64,000 nucleotides of DNA, taken from the NCBI GenBank assembly GCA_043228905.1, contig JBHGNT010000009.1, positions 5,456,001 through 5,520,000 of the forward strand. The letters are read 5' to 3'. This DNA is from Azolla caroliniana (lineage: Eukaryota > Polypodiophyta). Below are positions 12,504 through 22,554 of this stretch, piece by piece. The position numbers and the translations under genes were made by a program. Numbering within the stretch: position 1 is the stretch's first letter; every line of letters starts with the position of its first letter. The notes below the pieces were generated by a model. That model was not told where the DNA came from, searched no databases, and worked only from the letters and a program-made list of their open reading frames with translations.

Positions 12504-14591
12504 TCATGATATGTTATATTGATCATCATCATCATTGTCATTTACAGTATTGTCTTCCACCCCATCATTACGTACTATGTAAGACATCAGTACATAATCA
12601 AGTGCATCGCTTTGATCCAAGCGTATTGCATGCTCAAAAGCCCATTTTCCCAGCTCCAAACTTCCTGAGTTCCTACAAGCATGTAGCACAGTTTGACAAA
12701 CAAGAAGACTAGGATGAGATGGCATCACTGCAAATGCATTTTCTAGTTCACCTGTAATGCCAAGGAGATTAACCACTACGCACATAATGTGATGATGACA
12801 AGGAATAAAACCATAGTCTTTGCTCATTGCCTCCAAGTATGTTTGGCATTTATGTACTAGACCTGTTCTACTACACATACCGAGAAGAACAACAAAAGTA
12901 ACCACATTGGGCTGTACACCTTCGCCTTGCATCGTATTAAAGATATGAAATACCTTCTCAGAACTTCCAAGTTGGGCATACCCCATCATTAATGCAGTCC
13001 AGGAGACAACATCCCGGCCTCTAAGTTTGTCGAACGCTTGTTCTGCTTTTGGAAGCATACCACATTTAGCATACATATTCACCAAAGTATTCCCAATAAG
13101 ATCTTTATCCAAAAGGCCTCTCCTTTCGATTTCACCATGTATCTCCCCACCTTTTTCTATTGCTCCTGTGTTGGCACAAGCTTTCAAGCTCCATACATAT
13201 GTAATGGCATTAGGTGGGATACCCTCAAATTTCATCCTATTGAAATACTTTAGTGCTTCTTCACCTTGGCCATGTTGCGTATATCCAGCAATTAAGGTCG
13301 TCCATGAGACTACACCACGAATAGGAAGATTTTCAAACACATTTTGTGCTTTATTAAGCAATCCTGCTTTAGCATACATATCAATTAAAGTGCTTCCAAC
13401 AAAAGGGTCTCTACCCAATATCCCTTGTCTTTCAATCTCAGCATGTATTTCTTCTCCTTTTCTCATTGCTCCAAGTCTTCCACAAGCTTTTAAGCCACAT
13501 AAAAGTGTGATTGCATCGGGACTCACACCCATAAGCAGCATCTTCTCATAACACCGCAATGCTTTTTCGCTACACCCACAATCGGTATATCCTGATATCA
13601 ATGCATTCCAGGAGACAATGTCGTGATTTGGAAGGCGGTCAAATATGTGTTCAGCTGTTATGGGAAAGCCACATTTTGCATACATATCAACTAATGAGTT
13701 ACCAACAAGGGCATATATTTTCAACAACCCTTTCCTTTCGATATCCGCATGTATTTCTTGACCCTTCTCTATTGCTTTAATACTCCCACATGCTTTCAAG
13801 ATACAAACGTATGTTCCATCAGTAGGAAAAACTCCATCGTTTTGCATGTGTAGAAAACATCGGAGAGCTTCTTCAGCATTCCCGTTATCGGCATACCCTG
13901 AGATTAGTATATTCCAAGAAACAACGTCTCGGAATGGAAGCATATCGAAGACTTGATGTGCTACAATTAGAGACTCGCATTTCACATACATATCCACCAA
14001 GCTACTACCTACAAAAAGGTTCTCTTCGAGAAACCCCATCATCACAACTTCACAATGTAACCGAATTCCTCTTTCCAGATCTTTGAGAGTTGCACAAGCC
14101 TTGAATAATGCCACAAATATATGTGCACTCGGAAGTGACGAATGCTTTTCCTGCATTTGATCATAGGCTTTGAGAGCAAACTTAGGTTTTCGACATCTAA
14201 TATACCCAGATATGAGGGAATAACATGACCATTCATTGCGATAGAATACCTTTTCAAAAACAAGCTGAGCATTCACAATACATCCGACATCAATCAACAT
14301 TGGGATGAGATGGTTCCCAAGTAATGTGTAAACTTCTTGATGATCTATTTTCTGAAGAAATGCGTAGAAACGAAGAACATTTCCACGGTCTCCCTCCTTC
14401 TTGCATTTCTGTAAGAGGAATGTTAGATCCTCAACACAGGTTAGTTGTTGGTGGAGCAAGCCCTGTTCCAAGAGTGGCAAAACAACCTTCAATGGAAGGT
14501 TTTTCCAATGAGGGAACCCTGTTTTGGGACTTGTTTTCTGAGAGCAAATTGTTGGCCTTTGGTATAAGATCCTCTCTATGCATACATTCAT
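12504..14591 (-). CDS. PLS-class pentatricopeptide repeat (PPR) protein, E-type, no DYW domain
   Basis: Intron-free gene for a predicted PPR protein of about 695 residues. Proteins of this family bind organellar RNA one base per repeat and act in editing, splicing or stability in chloroplasts or mitochondria; the target here is unknown. The frame is open further upstream, but only a TTG is available there (14642), so I chose the first ATG, at 14591. The central part holds repeated PLS units: copies of D(V/I)VSWNxLISGY recur about every 100 residues (near residues 222, 324, 427 and 528), each followed by an LKAC block and an EIHAEIER-type helix. The C-terminus has an E1-like segment (HACRNSGSLELG, then YVLM) but ends soon after in an acidic Asp/Asn-rich tail. 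There is no E+ or DYW deaminase domain. The N-terminus is basic and could be a targeting peptide, which is an inference. Intactness suggests a live gene; the abrupt end could mean C-terminal loss. Confidence 0.9.
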   Translation of the reverse strand: MNVCIERILYQRPTICSQKTSPKTGFPHWKNLPLKVVLPLLEQGLLHQQLTCVEDLTFLLQKCKKEGDRGNVLRFYAFLQKIDHQEVYTLLGNHLIPMLIDVGCIVNAQLVFEKVFYRNEWSCYSLISGYIRCRKPKFALKAYDQMQEKHSSLPSAHIFVALFKACATLKDLERGIRLHCEVVMMGFLEENLFVGSSLVDMYVKCESLIVAHQVFDMLPFRDVVSWNILISGYADNGNAEEALRCFLHMQNDGVFPTDGTYVCILKACGSIKAIEKGQEIHADIERKGLLKIYALVGNSLVDMYAKCGFPITAEHIFDRLPNHDIVSWNALISGYTDCGCSEKALRCYEKMLLMGVSPDAITLLCGLKACGRLGAMRKGEEIHAEIERQGILGRDPFVGSTLIDMYAKAGLLNKAQNVFENLPIRGVVSWTTLIAGYTQHGQGEEALKYFNRMKFEGIPPNAITYVWSLKACANTGAIEKGGEIHGEIERRGLLDKDLIGNTLVNMYAKCGMLPKAEQAFDKLRGRDVVSWTALMMGYAQLGSSEKVFHIFNTMQGEGVQPNVVTFVVLLGMCSRTGLVHKCQTYLEAMSKDYGFIPCHHHIMCVVVNLLGITGELENAFAVMPSHPSLLVCQTVLHACRNSGSLELGKWAFEHAIRLDQSDALDYVLMSYIVRNDGVEDNTVNDNDDDDQYNIS

Positions 14592-15986
14592 AACCTCACA
14601 AAGGGATTTCTCTTGTAATTGGGTCTTCTTTTTCTGAAGCAAAATTTGTGGGTTTTTGAGGGAGTGTCTACTCTGTGTGCAAAAAAATCATAAGCCTTAC
14701 CACGAGAGAGGAGTCCTGCTTTGGGGGTCATCTGATTGATGTCTACTCTGTGTGCAAAACATTCATAATAATATAAGCCTGTTTACTAGAGAGGAGTCCT
14801 GTTTTGGGGTCTCTGAGACCCTGTTATGGCATAGAGCTTTAAGGCTCCATAGGTAGTTTTGTCTCATTCTACTTTAGGACTCAAATCATTAAGGTCTAGC
14901 CAAAATGCTCCTCCCATGGGTTTTTCTTTTCTTTATTGCTCGCGAATGCCCCTCGCGGTTCTCTCGCCAGACCTGACTCGCAAACGAGAGGGATCATTTG
15001 GATGTGTATAGTTGCCCCAAGCAGTAGTGCATAATTGGTCAAGATCGGACTCAACAATGGCTTTATTTATGGAAATAAACTCATGGGCATCTTAAGAGTT
15101 TTTCCCGTAAGGCTTATTGTTATGGATAGACAACGTTTAGTATTCTCGCATTCGGAGTTTTCCTACTTCACGGTCGAAGCTTCTCCCGTTCCAGTACCCA
15201 AACATCAGGGTTTCAACTCACATTCTACACACATCTCCATTTACGAATGGGAGAGATATGATAACAATCGCACTTTGTTCTCGTTACGATGGAGTAGGTG
15301 TAAACCATGGCTGACACCTTTCTCTTAAAAAGAATGGCTTTACAAATTCATTTGTAGATCATTGGATGAATAATGCGCTGATATTTTTGAATAGCGCATT
15401 TCATATTCCATAAACAAAGAGTTGAAACTCATATTGTTGAATTCATTGATATATGGTAGCATCAATATTTAGAGGCATGGTCCTTGAAAACTCGACATTT
15501 TTTGCATCATTGAGTCCTATTGTTTTGGATCTTGCGCCTTTAGTAAAAAGTAAGATATACAACTAGTGGGATTTCTACCACATTCTAAGGACATGAATGA
15601 TTACATATTGCCTCTAGTTCCCTATGTTGTTTTCCTCTATTATAGTTTTGGTTCTACCAACAACAATGACTTATAAAAATTGATGATGTGATTTCATGGA
15701 TGTGATGATACTACCTATCTTCATGATGATGGGAACACAAAATGAAAATACTCAATATCCTAAAACACTTGTGCAATATAATTGTTGTGACTAATTACAA
15801 ATCAATACATGCTAACTATAATAATTGATTACATGATTATTGATAACCATAGTAGTTAACATTATCATTAATGAGGTAATTATAGCTATTGAAATATTAT
15901 TGTCATAAGATTTCTAATTTTGTGGAGAAATTAGTTTGGAAAGGATTAAAATTTGATGGAGGAGATGAAACGAAAAAGACGAGCGT
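14592..15986. other. Upstream flank of the PPR gene and intergenic DNA
   Basis: This should contain the PPR promoter and 5' UTR. No certain TATA box could be assigned. It includes the tandem duplication listed at 14664-14818. An open frame at 15035-15328 (plus, 97 codons) has no recognisable motif. The rest is AT-rich with no visible gene. Confidence 0.45.
14664..14818. repeat. ~77-bp direct duplication upstream of the PPR gene
   Basis: The block beginning TGTCTACTCTGTGTGCAAAA, running through ATAAGCCT and ending GAGAGGAGTCCTG-TTTGGGG, occurs twice in tandem (about 14664-14729 and 14739-14818) with small differences. It lies 70-230 bp upstream of the chosen PPR start codon, so it may fall in the 5' UTR or promoter. 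Confidence 0.7.
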
Positions 15987-16440
15987 ACATTGCATAAGTG
16001 ATGACAATGAAGCGTTTGGTAAATACATGCATGTTTGGACACCCATGCAATGATAAGATCAAGTACATGTTTAATAGGAAAAGTGATGGCATATGTTAAA
16101 AGCATAAGTGATGACAACAATGTCTGTAGTAAATACGTACATATTTGGGCGCCCATGCAAGGATAAGATCAAGTACATATTCAGACACAAAATTGATGGT
16201 GTATCTTAAAAAGAAAATAATATTTTTATCCGGTCGGCGGTTAGAGAGCTTCAAAATGCTATAAAATGAATAAGAGAGCTCATTGAGTTCACAGGTTTGT
16301 GGAATAAAACACCTAGACATGGTCCATAACAATGAGTTTTGATATTCAAAATGAAGATGAACAAGAGATCTCAGTGTTGACTTCACATGTTTTGGGAATC
16401 AAACACCTAGATTTTGTACACAATCATGAGTTTTGAAATT
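15987..16440. repeat. Two adjacent tandem duplications (~110 bp each)
   Basis: First pair: about 15987-16085 and 16100-16210 share GCATAAGTGATGACAA, CCCATGCAA and GATAAGATCAAGTACAT. Second pair: about 16265-16345 and 16355-16440 share AACACCTAGA and AATGAGTTTTGA-type words. Both are diverged and non-coding; the short open frames across them are the repeats translated. Confidence 0.65.
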
Positions 16441-16695
16441 AAAATGAACAATGGAGCACCAAAGTCCTTATATCTCTATATATCTACCTATTAAGTTTTA
16501 TTTATATATGCTCGCTTAATATCATACCTAACCTTGTTTTTGGGAAGAAGCATAAAAGCAAAAAGGGTATGACAAATTTCCTTGGCTTTGGGAGCTGACA
16601 CATAAGATGTGTTGGCATAGTTCTCCTAGAGTGAAACTTTGGTTTTTCTTTGGAACCTATGGAGACATGTTATGTAGGTGAAATGAACCAACAAT

Positions 16696-17143
16696 TAACA
16701 ATCGGCAACGGTTCGGTTCGAGAGTGTCCAAACCAAACCGTTAAAAAATTTCGAAACCTGAATCAAACCGAACCGAACCACAAAACCATTTAAATCGAAA
16801 CCGTTTAAATTGAATTGTTTGCTCAAAATCCAAACCGTTAAACCATTAAACCGTTAAAAAATTTCATTATTTCAATATTTCAAAATTTTTCCTAAAATGT
16901 GAGAATTAGGCTTAAAAATGAAAAGGTTACTTAAAAAACAATTAAAAGTTTTTAAAATTATTATTATTATTTTACAAACCACAAAACTGTTTTAAATCAT
17001 GGTTTCAAATTGTTAAAACCGAACCAAACCATGCATCTCCCAAACAAAACCGAAACCAAACAGTTTAAAAAAACTTGAACCTAAACCAAACCAAACCAAA
17101 CCATTTTAATCATTTCGCGGTTCAGTTTGGTTGCCGATTGTTA
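16696..17143. mobile_element. Non-autonomous hAT-type element (MITE), 448 bp
   Basis: Perfect 14-bp terminal inverted repeats TAACAATCGGCAAC (16696-16709) and the reverse complement (17130-17143) are flanked by a perfect 8-bp target duplication CCAACAAT (16688-16695 and 17144-17151). An 8-bp TSD is the hallmark of the hAT superfamily. The interior codes for nothing and is packed with variants of AACCGAACC / GGTTCGGTT on both strands, the type of clustered subterminal motif that hAT transposases bind. Mobilisation would need a transposase supplied from elsewhere. No transposase gene is present in this window. Confidence 0.93.
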
Positions 17144-17398
17144 CCAACAATTTTAAATGAGCAAAGTGTTTGATACGGCTCACCTCGACAAGAACATGTT
17201 GTGTCCTTAGGAACTTATAGAGTCCCTCTTTTAGTGTAAACTTGAGACAAACACTCATTATTTGTCACTTGATTCTTTAATTAAAACCTTGTCAAAAGTC
17301 GAAGTAATGAGAATTACCATTTCCCCCCAACTTCCATTATCCAAGTGTATATCGACAAAAAGCAGTCAAGCTTTGTGAAAACATAAACTCTACCTATC

Positions 17399-17826
17399 CT
17401 AACATTTGTTGAGTTGTGGGATTCGAACTTGATCTTTGCATCCCATAGATCTAATTCCCTTCCACAAGGTGACACTCAAGGTTGGATTAAGTGTGTTGAG
17501 CTTAACATAAGAGAACTTAAAAGGCTCTCTTGTGTGAAGTCTACACAATAGGACCCAAGGAGTTCTTTTGTGGGAACTCACCACAATAGAACTCAATGAG
17601 CTCTATCATATAGAGCTTCCCACTCTATCACATAGAATCTTTACACATGAAGGGACTCCTTTTGGAAGGCGTGTGCATTATGAGCATGCATGTGTAGCAA
17701 GCAACAATTCTACATGTTGATTGTCTTTGGCCAACGTATGCAACAATCCTTGTCATTGATATTCCTTTCCAATCTTGGGTAAAACATCGACCCTAGGATA
17801 CACAATTGAGCAATCTTTTTACCTTC
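17399..17826. repeat. Dispersed repeat R1, copy A (interrupted by copia-1)
   Basis: Contains GAGCTTAACATAAGAGAACTT, a GGCTCTCTTGTG block and several GAACTC / GAGCTC words, plus a tRNA B-box-like word on the minus strand (GTTCGAATCCC near 17420). Related sequence lies in reverse orientation at 34101-34445. The family seems to continue past the copia-1 insertion (23168 onward), because both that flank and the 25.7-26.06 kb copy contain a TTCCCCAAATA...ACCAA segment. Non-coding; the 65-codon minus frame here has a distant counterpart at 34.2 kb only because the repeat is shared. Confidence 0.55.
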
Positions 17827-17831
17827 TCCAT

Positions 17832-18439
17832 TGTTATGATTTGACGCTTTCAAAACCTTCACCTCTCGGCCACAACCGAGGAAACACGAATCAATGCAGC
17901 AGAAAATCACAAACACAGAGAGAGACTCGAATGCACAGGGTTTAGCGTGGAAAACCCTAGACGGGAAAAACCACGGGAGTGCAAGACTCCAACTATCACT
18001 ATACGCAGGGAATGTACAATGGCGAGCTGCAAGGCAACGACCTTGAGCTCGCTGTCCTCGCCACAGGCGGCGGTATTACACAGAGGCGTCGACCTCTTCC
18101 TTTCTCTCTCTCTCTCTCACTCTCTAAGTGGAAAAACAGGAAAAATGAGCAACAACTAAACTGTTTGCCCTAAGTCATATTTATACACATATGACTTTCG
18201 GGCTATTTACAAATATAGCCTAGAGGGCCCTTGGCAAACGTATTCACAAATATGTCCCCGCATCCGGATCTCTCTCCGGGTACATTCGTCATCCGGCTCC
18301 GTAGCCGGGGTCTTCATCATCCGGATCCGGAACCGGGTCTTCATCATCCGGCTCCGATACCGGGTACTCCTCATTCGGGTCTTCATTCCCGATTCCCGGA
18401 CATTCGACCATCCCATCCGGAGGGACCGTAATCCCAACA
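17832..18439 (-). repeat. copia-1 3' LTR
   Basis: 608 bp, bounded by TG (17832) and CA (18439) as read on the plus strand. A near-identical copy lies at 22555-23162. Contains a (CT)n tract near 18103-18125 and three ~24-bp copies of a GTCTTCATCATCCGG-type unit near 18310-18360. The TATA-like box TATAAATA is at 18178-18185 on the minus strand. Confidence 0.96.
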
Positions 18440-18451
18440 AACTCCCCCTTC
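18440..18451 (-). other. copia-1 polypurine tract
   Basis: Read on the minus strand, AAGGGGGAGTT sits directly against the 3' LTR, the expected place and composition of the plus-strand primer of LTR retrotransposons. The gag-pol stop codon overlaps this tract at 18450. Confidence 0.88.
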
Positions 18452-21400
18452 ACTTCGGCATGGGATGTCTTTCCAGTCCGACCCTCTTCCGGCACGCTTC
18501 CAGCTTGTCGGGTGTGAGCACTTTGGTCAGCATATCTGACCCGTTCTCGTCCGTGTGGATCTTCGTCAGCACGAACTCCTGGTCTTCTATCCTTTCCCGG
18601 ATCCAGTGATATCTTCGCTGGATGTGCTTCGTCCGGGAGTGATAGGCCGCATTCTTCGCAAGGTGGATGGCACTCTGACTGTCGCAGTAGAGTCGGTACT
18701 CCTCCTGCCGGATACCGAGCTCTCTAATGAAGTCCTTCATCCATATTATTTCCTTGCCGGCTTCAACAGCCGCCATGTACTCCGCCTCCGTGGTTGACAA
18801 CGCAACCGTCTTCTGCAGCCTCGACTGCCACGAAACAGCTCCCCCTGCATACGTCATCACATACCCTGATGTGGACCAGCTGGTATCTGCATCAGCCGAC
18901 ATATCCGAATCGGTAAAACCGTCGAGTTCGGGCTTACCGGAGCTGAATCGGAGGCACACGTTTGCCGTGCCCTTCAGGTATCGGAGTATCCACTTGGCCG
19001 CGTTCCAGTGCTCTTTGCCGGGATTGCTCATGTACCGGCTCACCACTCCGACTGCATATCCTATGTCCGGTCTTGTACACACCATTGCGTACATCAAGCT
19101 CCCGACGGCAGAGGCATATGGTACTTTCATCATGTCCTCCTTCTCAGCCTTTGTCTTGGGGCTTTGCTTGCTGGACAACTTGCAGTTTGCCGGGAGGGTT
19201 GACCCGACCGGTCTTGCTTCCGACATGTTGAACCGGTGAAGCACCTTTGTCACGTACTTCTCCTGTGACAGCCACAACTGCTTCTTCTTCCGGTCTCGGA
19301 TGATGTGCATCCCTAGTATTTGCCTCGCCGGACCCAGGTCCTTCATTGAGAAGGTTCGGTGAAGCGCTTTCTTCAGCATCCGTATCTTGACCTGGTCCCG
19401 TCCGACGATCAACATGTCGTCCACGTACAGGAGGAGTATTAGAAAGTCTCCTCCTTCGAACTTCTTCACAAACACGCAGTGATCAGACTGCGTTTTGTGG
19501 TACCCTTCGTCGGTCATGAAAGAGTCGAACTTCCGGTACCATTGCCGGGGAGCCTGCTTCAGTCCGTAAAGGCTCTTCTTCAACCGGCATACCAGGTGCT
19601 CCTTCCCTTTCTTCTCGAATCCTTCCGGTTGCTGCATGTAGATCTCTTCTTCGAGGTTACCGTGAAGGAATGCCGTCTTCACGTCCATCTGTTCTACCTC
19701 GAGGTCCATGCTTGCCGCTATGCTCAGCACCGTCCGGATGGAGGTCATCTTCACTACCGGGGCAAATATCTCGTCGAAGTCGACGCCCTTCTTCTGCTGG
19801 AACCCCTTCACCACGATCCTGGCTTTGTATCTTGGGGGGTTTCCGGCATCTCCCGGTTTCAGCTTGAACACCCACTTGTTTCGAAGTGCCCGCTTTCCTT
19901 TCGGCAACTCCACAAGTTCATATGTGTGGTTCTCATGCAGGGAATCCATCTCCTCCTGCATGGCACTTAACCACCTGCGGCTATGGGTGTCAAGCTTTGC
20001 TTCTTCAAAACTCTCCGGCTCCCCCTCGTCGGTTAGCAGCACGTGCTCTGGTTCCGGAAATCTCCGGGGGGCCCTTCTCTCTCTTAGAGGATATCTCCGT
20101 TCCGGAGCTTCGGTAACCGGCTCCTCCGTTTCCTCTTCATCCGAATCCATTTCGGGATCGGGGCCGGTTCCGGTATCAGTTTCATCTTCCTCGGCCGGTT
20201 CTGTTTCTTCACCGTCTTCGGCCGGATCCTTGAGTGCTAACCGGTCCCTTGCCGGTCGGGACTGCTCCTCGTAGAGTTGATCCTCACCGGTCGACTTTGA
20301 GCTCTTCATCTTCTTCTCCGACTCCCAGTCGGTGAGTGTCTTGTCCTCCATGAAGATGATATCACGACTCCGGAATATCTTTTTGTCGACCGGGTCCCAT
20401 ACTCGGTAGCCGAACTCGTCATCGCCGTAACCGAGGAATATGCATGGCCGGGTCTTTGGATCTAGCTTTCCTCTCCGGTCCTTTGCCACATGCACATATG
20501 CGAGACACCCGAACACCTTCAGATGCCGGTAGGATACTTCCCTTCCGGTCCACACTCTCTGCGGCGTGTCTCCGTTCAAAGGTACTGAGGGTGATCTGTT
20601 TATCACGTATGTCGTCGTCGACATTGCCTCAGCCCAAAACCCCTTGGGTAATTTCGCATGCGCCAGCATACTCCGGACCCTCTCCATTATGGTCCGGTTC
20701 ATCCTCTCGGCCAGCCCGTTCAGTTCCGGCGTCTTCGGCACAGTAAACTTGAGCCGGATTCCCTTCGAGCGACAGTACTCCTCGAACTGCCCCTGGTATT
20801 CCCCTCCGTTATCCGCTCGTATCGCTTTCAGCTTCTTGCCGGATTCCCTTTCCACTCTCGCGTGGAGTTCTTTGAAGACGCACAACACTTGGTCCTTTGT
20901 CTTCAACGGTGCCGTCCACAGCTTCCGGCTGTGGTCATCAATGAATGTCACGAAGTACTGGGCTCCGCCATGTGACTTCGTTTCTACTTGACACACGTCA
21001 GTGTGCACCAACTCCAATGGTGCGCTACGTCTCATCGGTGGCCTTGAGTGGAAGGAGGTTCGGTTCTGCTTACCGGCCAGGCAATCGGTGCACTTCTCCA
21101 GGTGCACATGCTTCACTGGAATAAGGTTGTCTTCTGCAAGCCTCTTCATCCCCTTCTCACTCATGTGGCACAGTCTCTTGTGCCACAGCTCACCGGCAGT
21201 GTCGGCTGCCACGTTCAACTCCTCCGGACACAACCAGGCATTCATAAGGTACAGTGTGTTGACTTTCCGGGCCCGAGCCACTATCAGGCTCCCCTTGCTG
21301 AACTTCATTACGCCGTTCCGGATGCTACCTGTGTAGCCTTCATCGTCTAGCCTCCCGGCCGAAATCAGGTTCAATCGAACCTCCGGAACGTGTCGGACAT

Positions 21401-22523
21401 CCTTCAACAACATTTTGCATCCGGTCGAGGTTGTCAACCACACGTCTCCTATGCCGGCAATCCGGCACGTACCTTCATTTCCCATCCGAACACAGCCATG
21501 CTCACCGGCTGTGTAGGATGAGAAGTATCTTCTTTCCGGGGTCAGGTGGAACGACGCTCCGGAATCGACCACCCAGGTAGTCTCATCGCCGGCAATGTTT
21601 AGTTCACCTTCTTCGGTGATGAGCATGATCTCCTCTTCACTTGCCGCGAGTGCCGTCGTTCCTTTCCGGTCCTGGCCTCGCCGATCCGAACCATTCCGGT
21701 CCGTGGCTCCCCGGTAAGCACCGTTCCGTTCCGAAGACTTCTTCGAATCGGTGTCGTCGGCTCCGTTGTCTTTTCGGTAATGCCGACAATTCTTTCGGAA
21801 GTGCCCCGGCTTCCCACAGTGGAAGCATGTGGGCCTTCCTCTTGACTGCGACCGGGTCCCCGACTTCTCCCGTCTTTGCGGACTCCGGTTCCGTTGTCTT
21901 CCCCGATCCGATTCGGTAAGCAGCATCTTCGGATCGGAGGCCGGTTCTTTATCTCTCCGACGCGCTTCTTCGTTCAAAATGCTTGTCTTTACCGTTTGTA
22001 GGGACAAGTTATCTTCGGTGCAGGAGGTGCTGAGAGTCACCACCAAGTTCTCCCAGCTTTCCGGCAATGTACACATCAGCATGATGGCTTGCATTGCATC
22101 CTCCAACGGGAACTTGATCGCCGCAAGCTGGTTCACGAATCCCATGAACGTGCTTACGTGTTCCACCATACTCTCGCCGTCCCGGTACTTGAGGTTCACT
22201 ATCTTCCTCATCAGGGAGGTCCGGTTCAACGCATTCTTCCTCTCGTAGAGGCCCGACAGCTTCTGCCACATCTCATATGCGTTGGTGTCGTTCGCCACAT
22301 GTTGTAGAACGCTCACGTCGACGTATTGCCGAATGGTTGCAACGGCTTTCCGGTTCAGAAGCCTCCATTCCGTCTCAAGTACCCCCTTGGGTATTTCCGA
22401 CCTGTCGATCGGTTCATACAGGTCCCAAACAATGAGCAGATCCTCCATCTTTATCTTCCAGTCGGCGTAGTTCTGCGCATTCAGCACCATCATCCTCGGC
22501 TGCCCGCTGCTGCCGCCTTCCAT
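18450..22523 (-). CDS. Copia gag-pol polyprotein (copia-1)
   Basis: Single open frame of about 1,357 residues that makes the capsid and the retrotransposition enzymes. The frame can be read slightly further from a GTG (22532), but the first ATG is at 22523. Domains in order: Gag of the DUF4219/UBN2 type (1-190); zinc knuckle CFHCGKPGHFRKNC (near 233-246); aspartic protease VVDSGASFH (active Asp near 320); GAG-pre-integrase and integrase zinc finger HH-CC (about 448-481); integrase core with Asp ~509, Asp ~571 and Glu ~606; an acidic linker rich in Glu and Asp (about 735-810); reverse transcriptase with LYVDDM (near 1032-1037); and RNase H with TDSD (Asp near 1205), STTEAEY and LYCDSQSA. All catalytic residues are present and there are no internal stops or frameshifts. 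It belongs to the Ty1/Copia superfamily; the exact lineage (Tork/TNT1-like) is uncertain. Confidence 0.97.
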   Translation of the reverse strand: MEGGSSGQPRMMVLNAQNYADWKIKMEDLLIVWDLYEPIDRSEIPKGVLETEWRLLNRKAVATIRQYVDVSVLQHVANDTNAYEMWQKLSGLYERKNALNRTSLMRKIVNLKYRDGESMVEHVSTFMGFVNQLAAIKFPLEDAMQAIMLMCTLPESWENLVVTLSTSCTEDNLSLQTVKTSILNEEARRRDKEPASDPKMLLTESDRGRQRNRSPQRREKSGTRSQSRGRPTCFHCGKPGHFRKNCRHYRKDNGADDTDSKKSSERNGAYRGATDRNGSDRRGQDRKGTTALAASEEEIMLITEEGELNIAGDETTWVVDSGASFHLTPERRYFSSYTAGEHGCVRMGNEGTCRIAGIGDVWLTTSTGCKMLLKDVRHVPEVRLNLISAGRLDDEGYTGSIRNGVMKFSKGSLIVARARKVNTLYLMNAWLCPEELNVAADTAGELWHKRLCHMSEKGMKRLAEDNLIPVKHVHLEKCTDCLAGKQNRTSFHSRPPMRRSAPLELVHTDVCQVETKSHGGAQYFVTFIDDHSRKLWTAPLKTKDQVLCVFKELHARVERESGKKLKAIRADNGGEYQGQFEEYCRSKGIRLKFTVPKTPELNGLAERMNRTIMERVRSMLAHAKLPKGFWAEAMSTTTYVINRSPSVPLNGDTPQRVWTGREVSYRHLKVFGCLAYVHVAKDRRGKLDPKTRPCIFLGYGDDEFGYRVWDPVDKKIFRSRDIIFMEDKTLTDWESEKKMKSSKSTGEDQLYEEQSRPARDRLALKDPAEDGEETEPAEEDETDTGTGPDPEMDSDEEETEEPVTEAPERRYPLRERRAPRRFPEPEHVLLTDEGEPESFEEAKLDTHSRRWLSAMQEEMDSLHENHTYELVELPKGKRALRNKWVFKLKPGDAGNPPRYKARIVVKGFQQKKGVDFDEIFAPVVKMTSIRTVLSIAASMDLEVEQMDVKTAFLHGNLEEEIYMQQPEGFEKKGKEHLVCRLKKSLYGLKQAPRQWYRKFDSFMTDEGYHKTQSDHCVFVKKFEGGDFLILLLYVDDMLIVGRDQVKIRMLKKALHRTFSMKDLGPARQILGMHIIRDRKKKQLWLSQEKYVTKVLHRFNMSEARPVGSTLPANCKLSSKQSPKTKAEKEDMMKVPYASAVGSLMYAMVCTRPDIGYAVGVVSRYMSNPGKEHWNAAKWILRYLKGTANVCLRFSSGKPELDGFTDSDMSADADTSWSTSGYVMTYAGGAVSWQSRLQKTVALSTTEAEYMAAVEAGKEIIWMKDFIRELGIRQEEYRLYCDSQSAIHLAKNAAYHSRTKHIQRRYHWIRERIEDQEFVLTKIHTDENGSDMLTKVLTPDKLEACRKRVGLERHPMPK

Positions 22524-22539
22524 TTTCTGCACTGCTGTC

Positions 22540-22551
22540 GCTCTGATACCA
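22540..22551 (-). other. copia-1 primer binding site (initiator tRNA-Met)
   Basis: TGGTATCAGAGC on the minus strand, three bases inside the 5' LTR. This is the standard plant Copia primer site complementary to the 3' end of initiator methionine tRNA. Confidence 0.95.
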
Positions 22552-22554
22552 GAT

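Noticed and set aside
13027-13551. 174-codon plus-strand frame
   Set aside because: Antisense shadow of the PPR gene, produced by its repeated codons.
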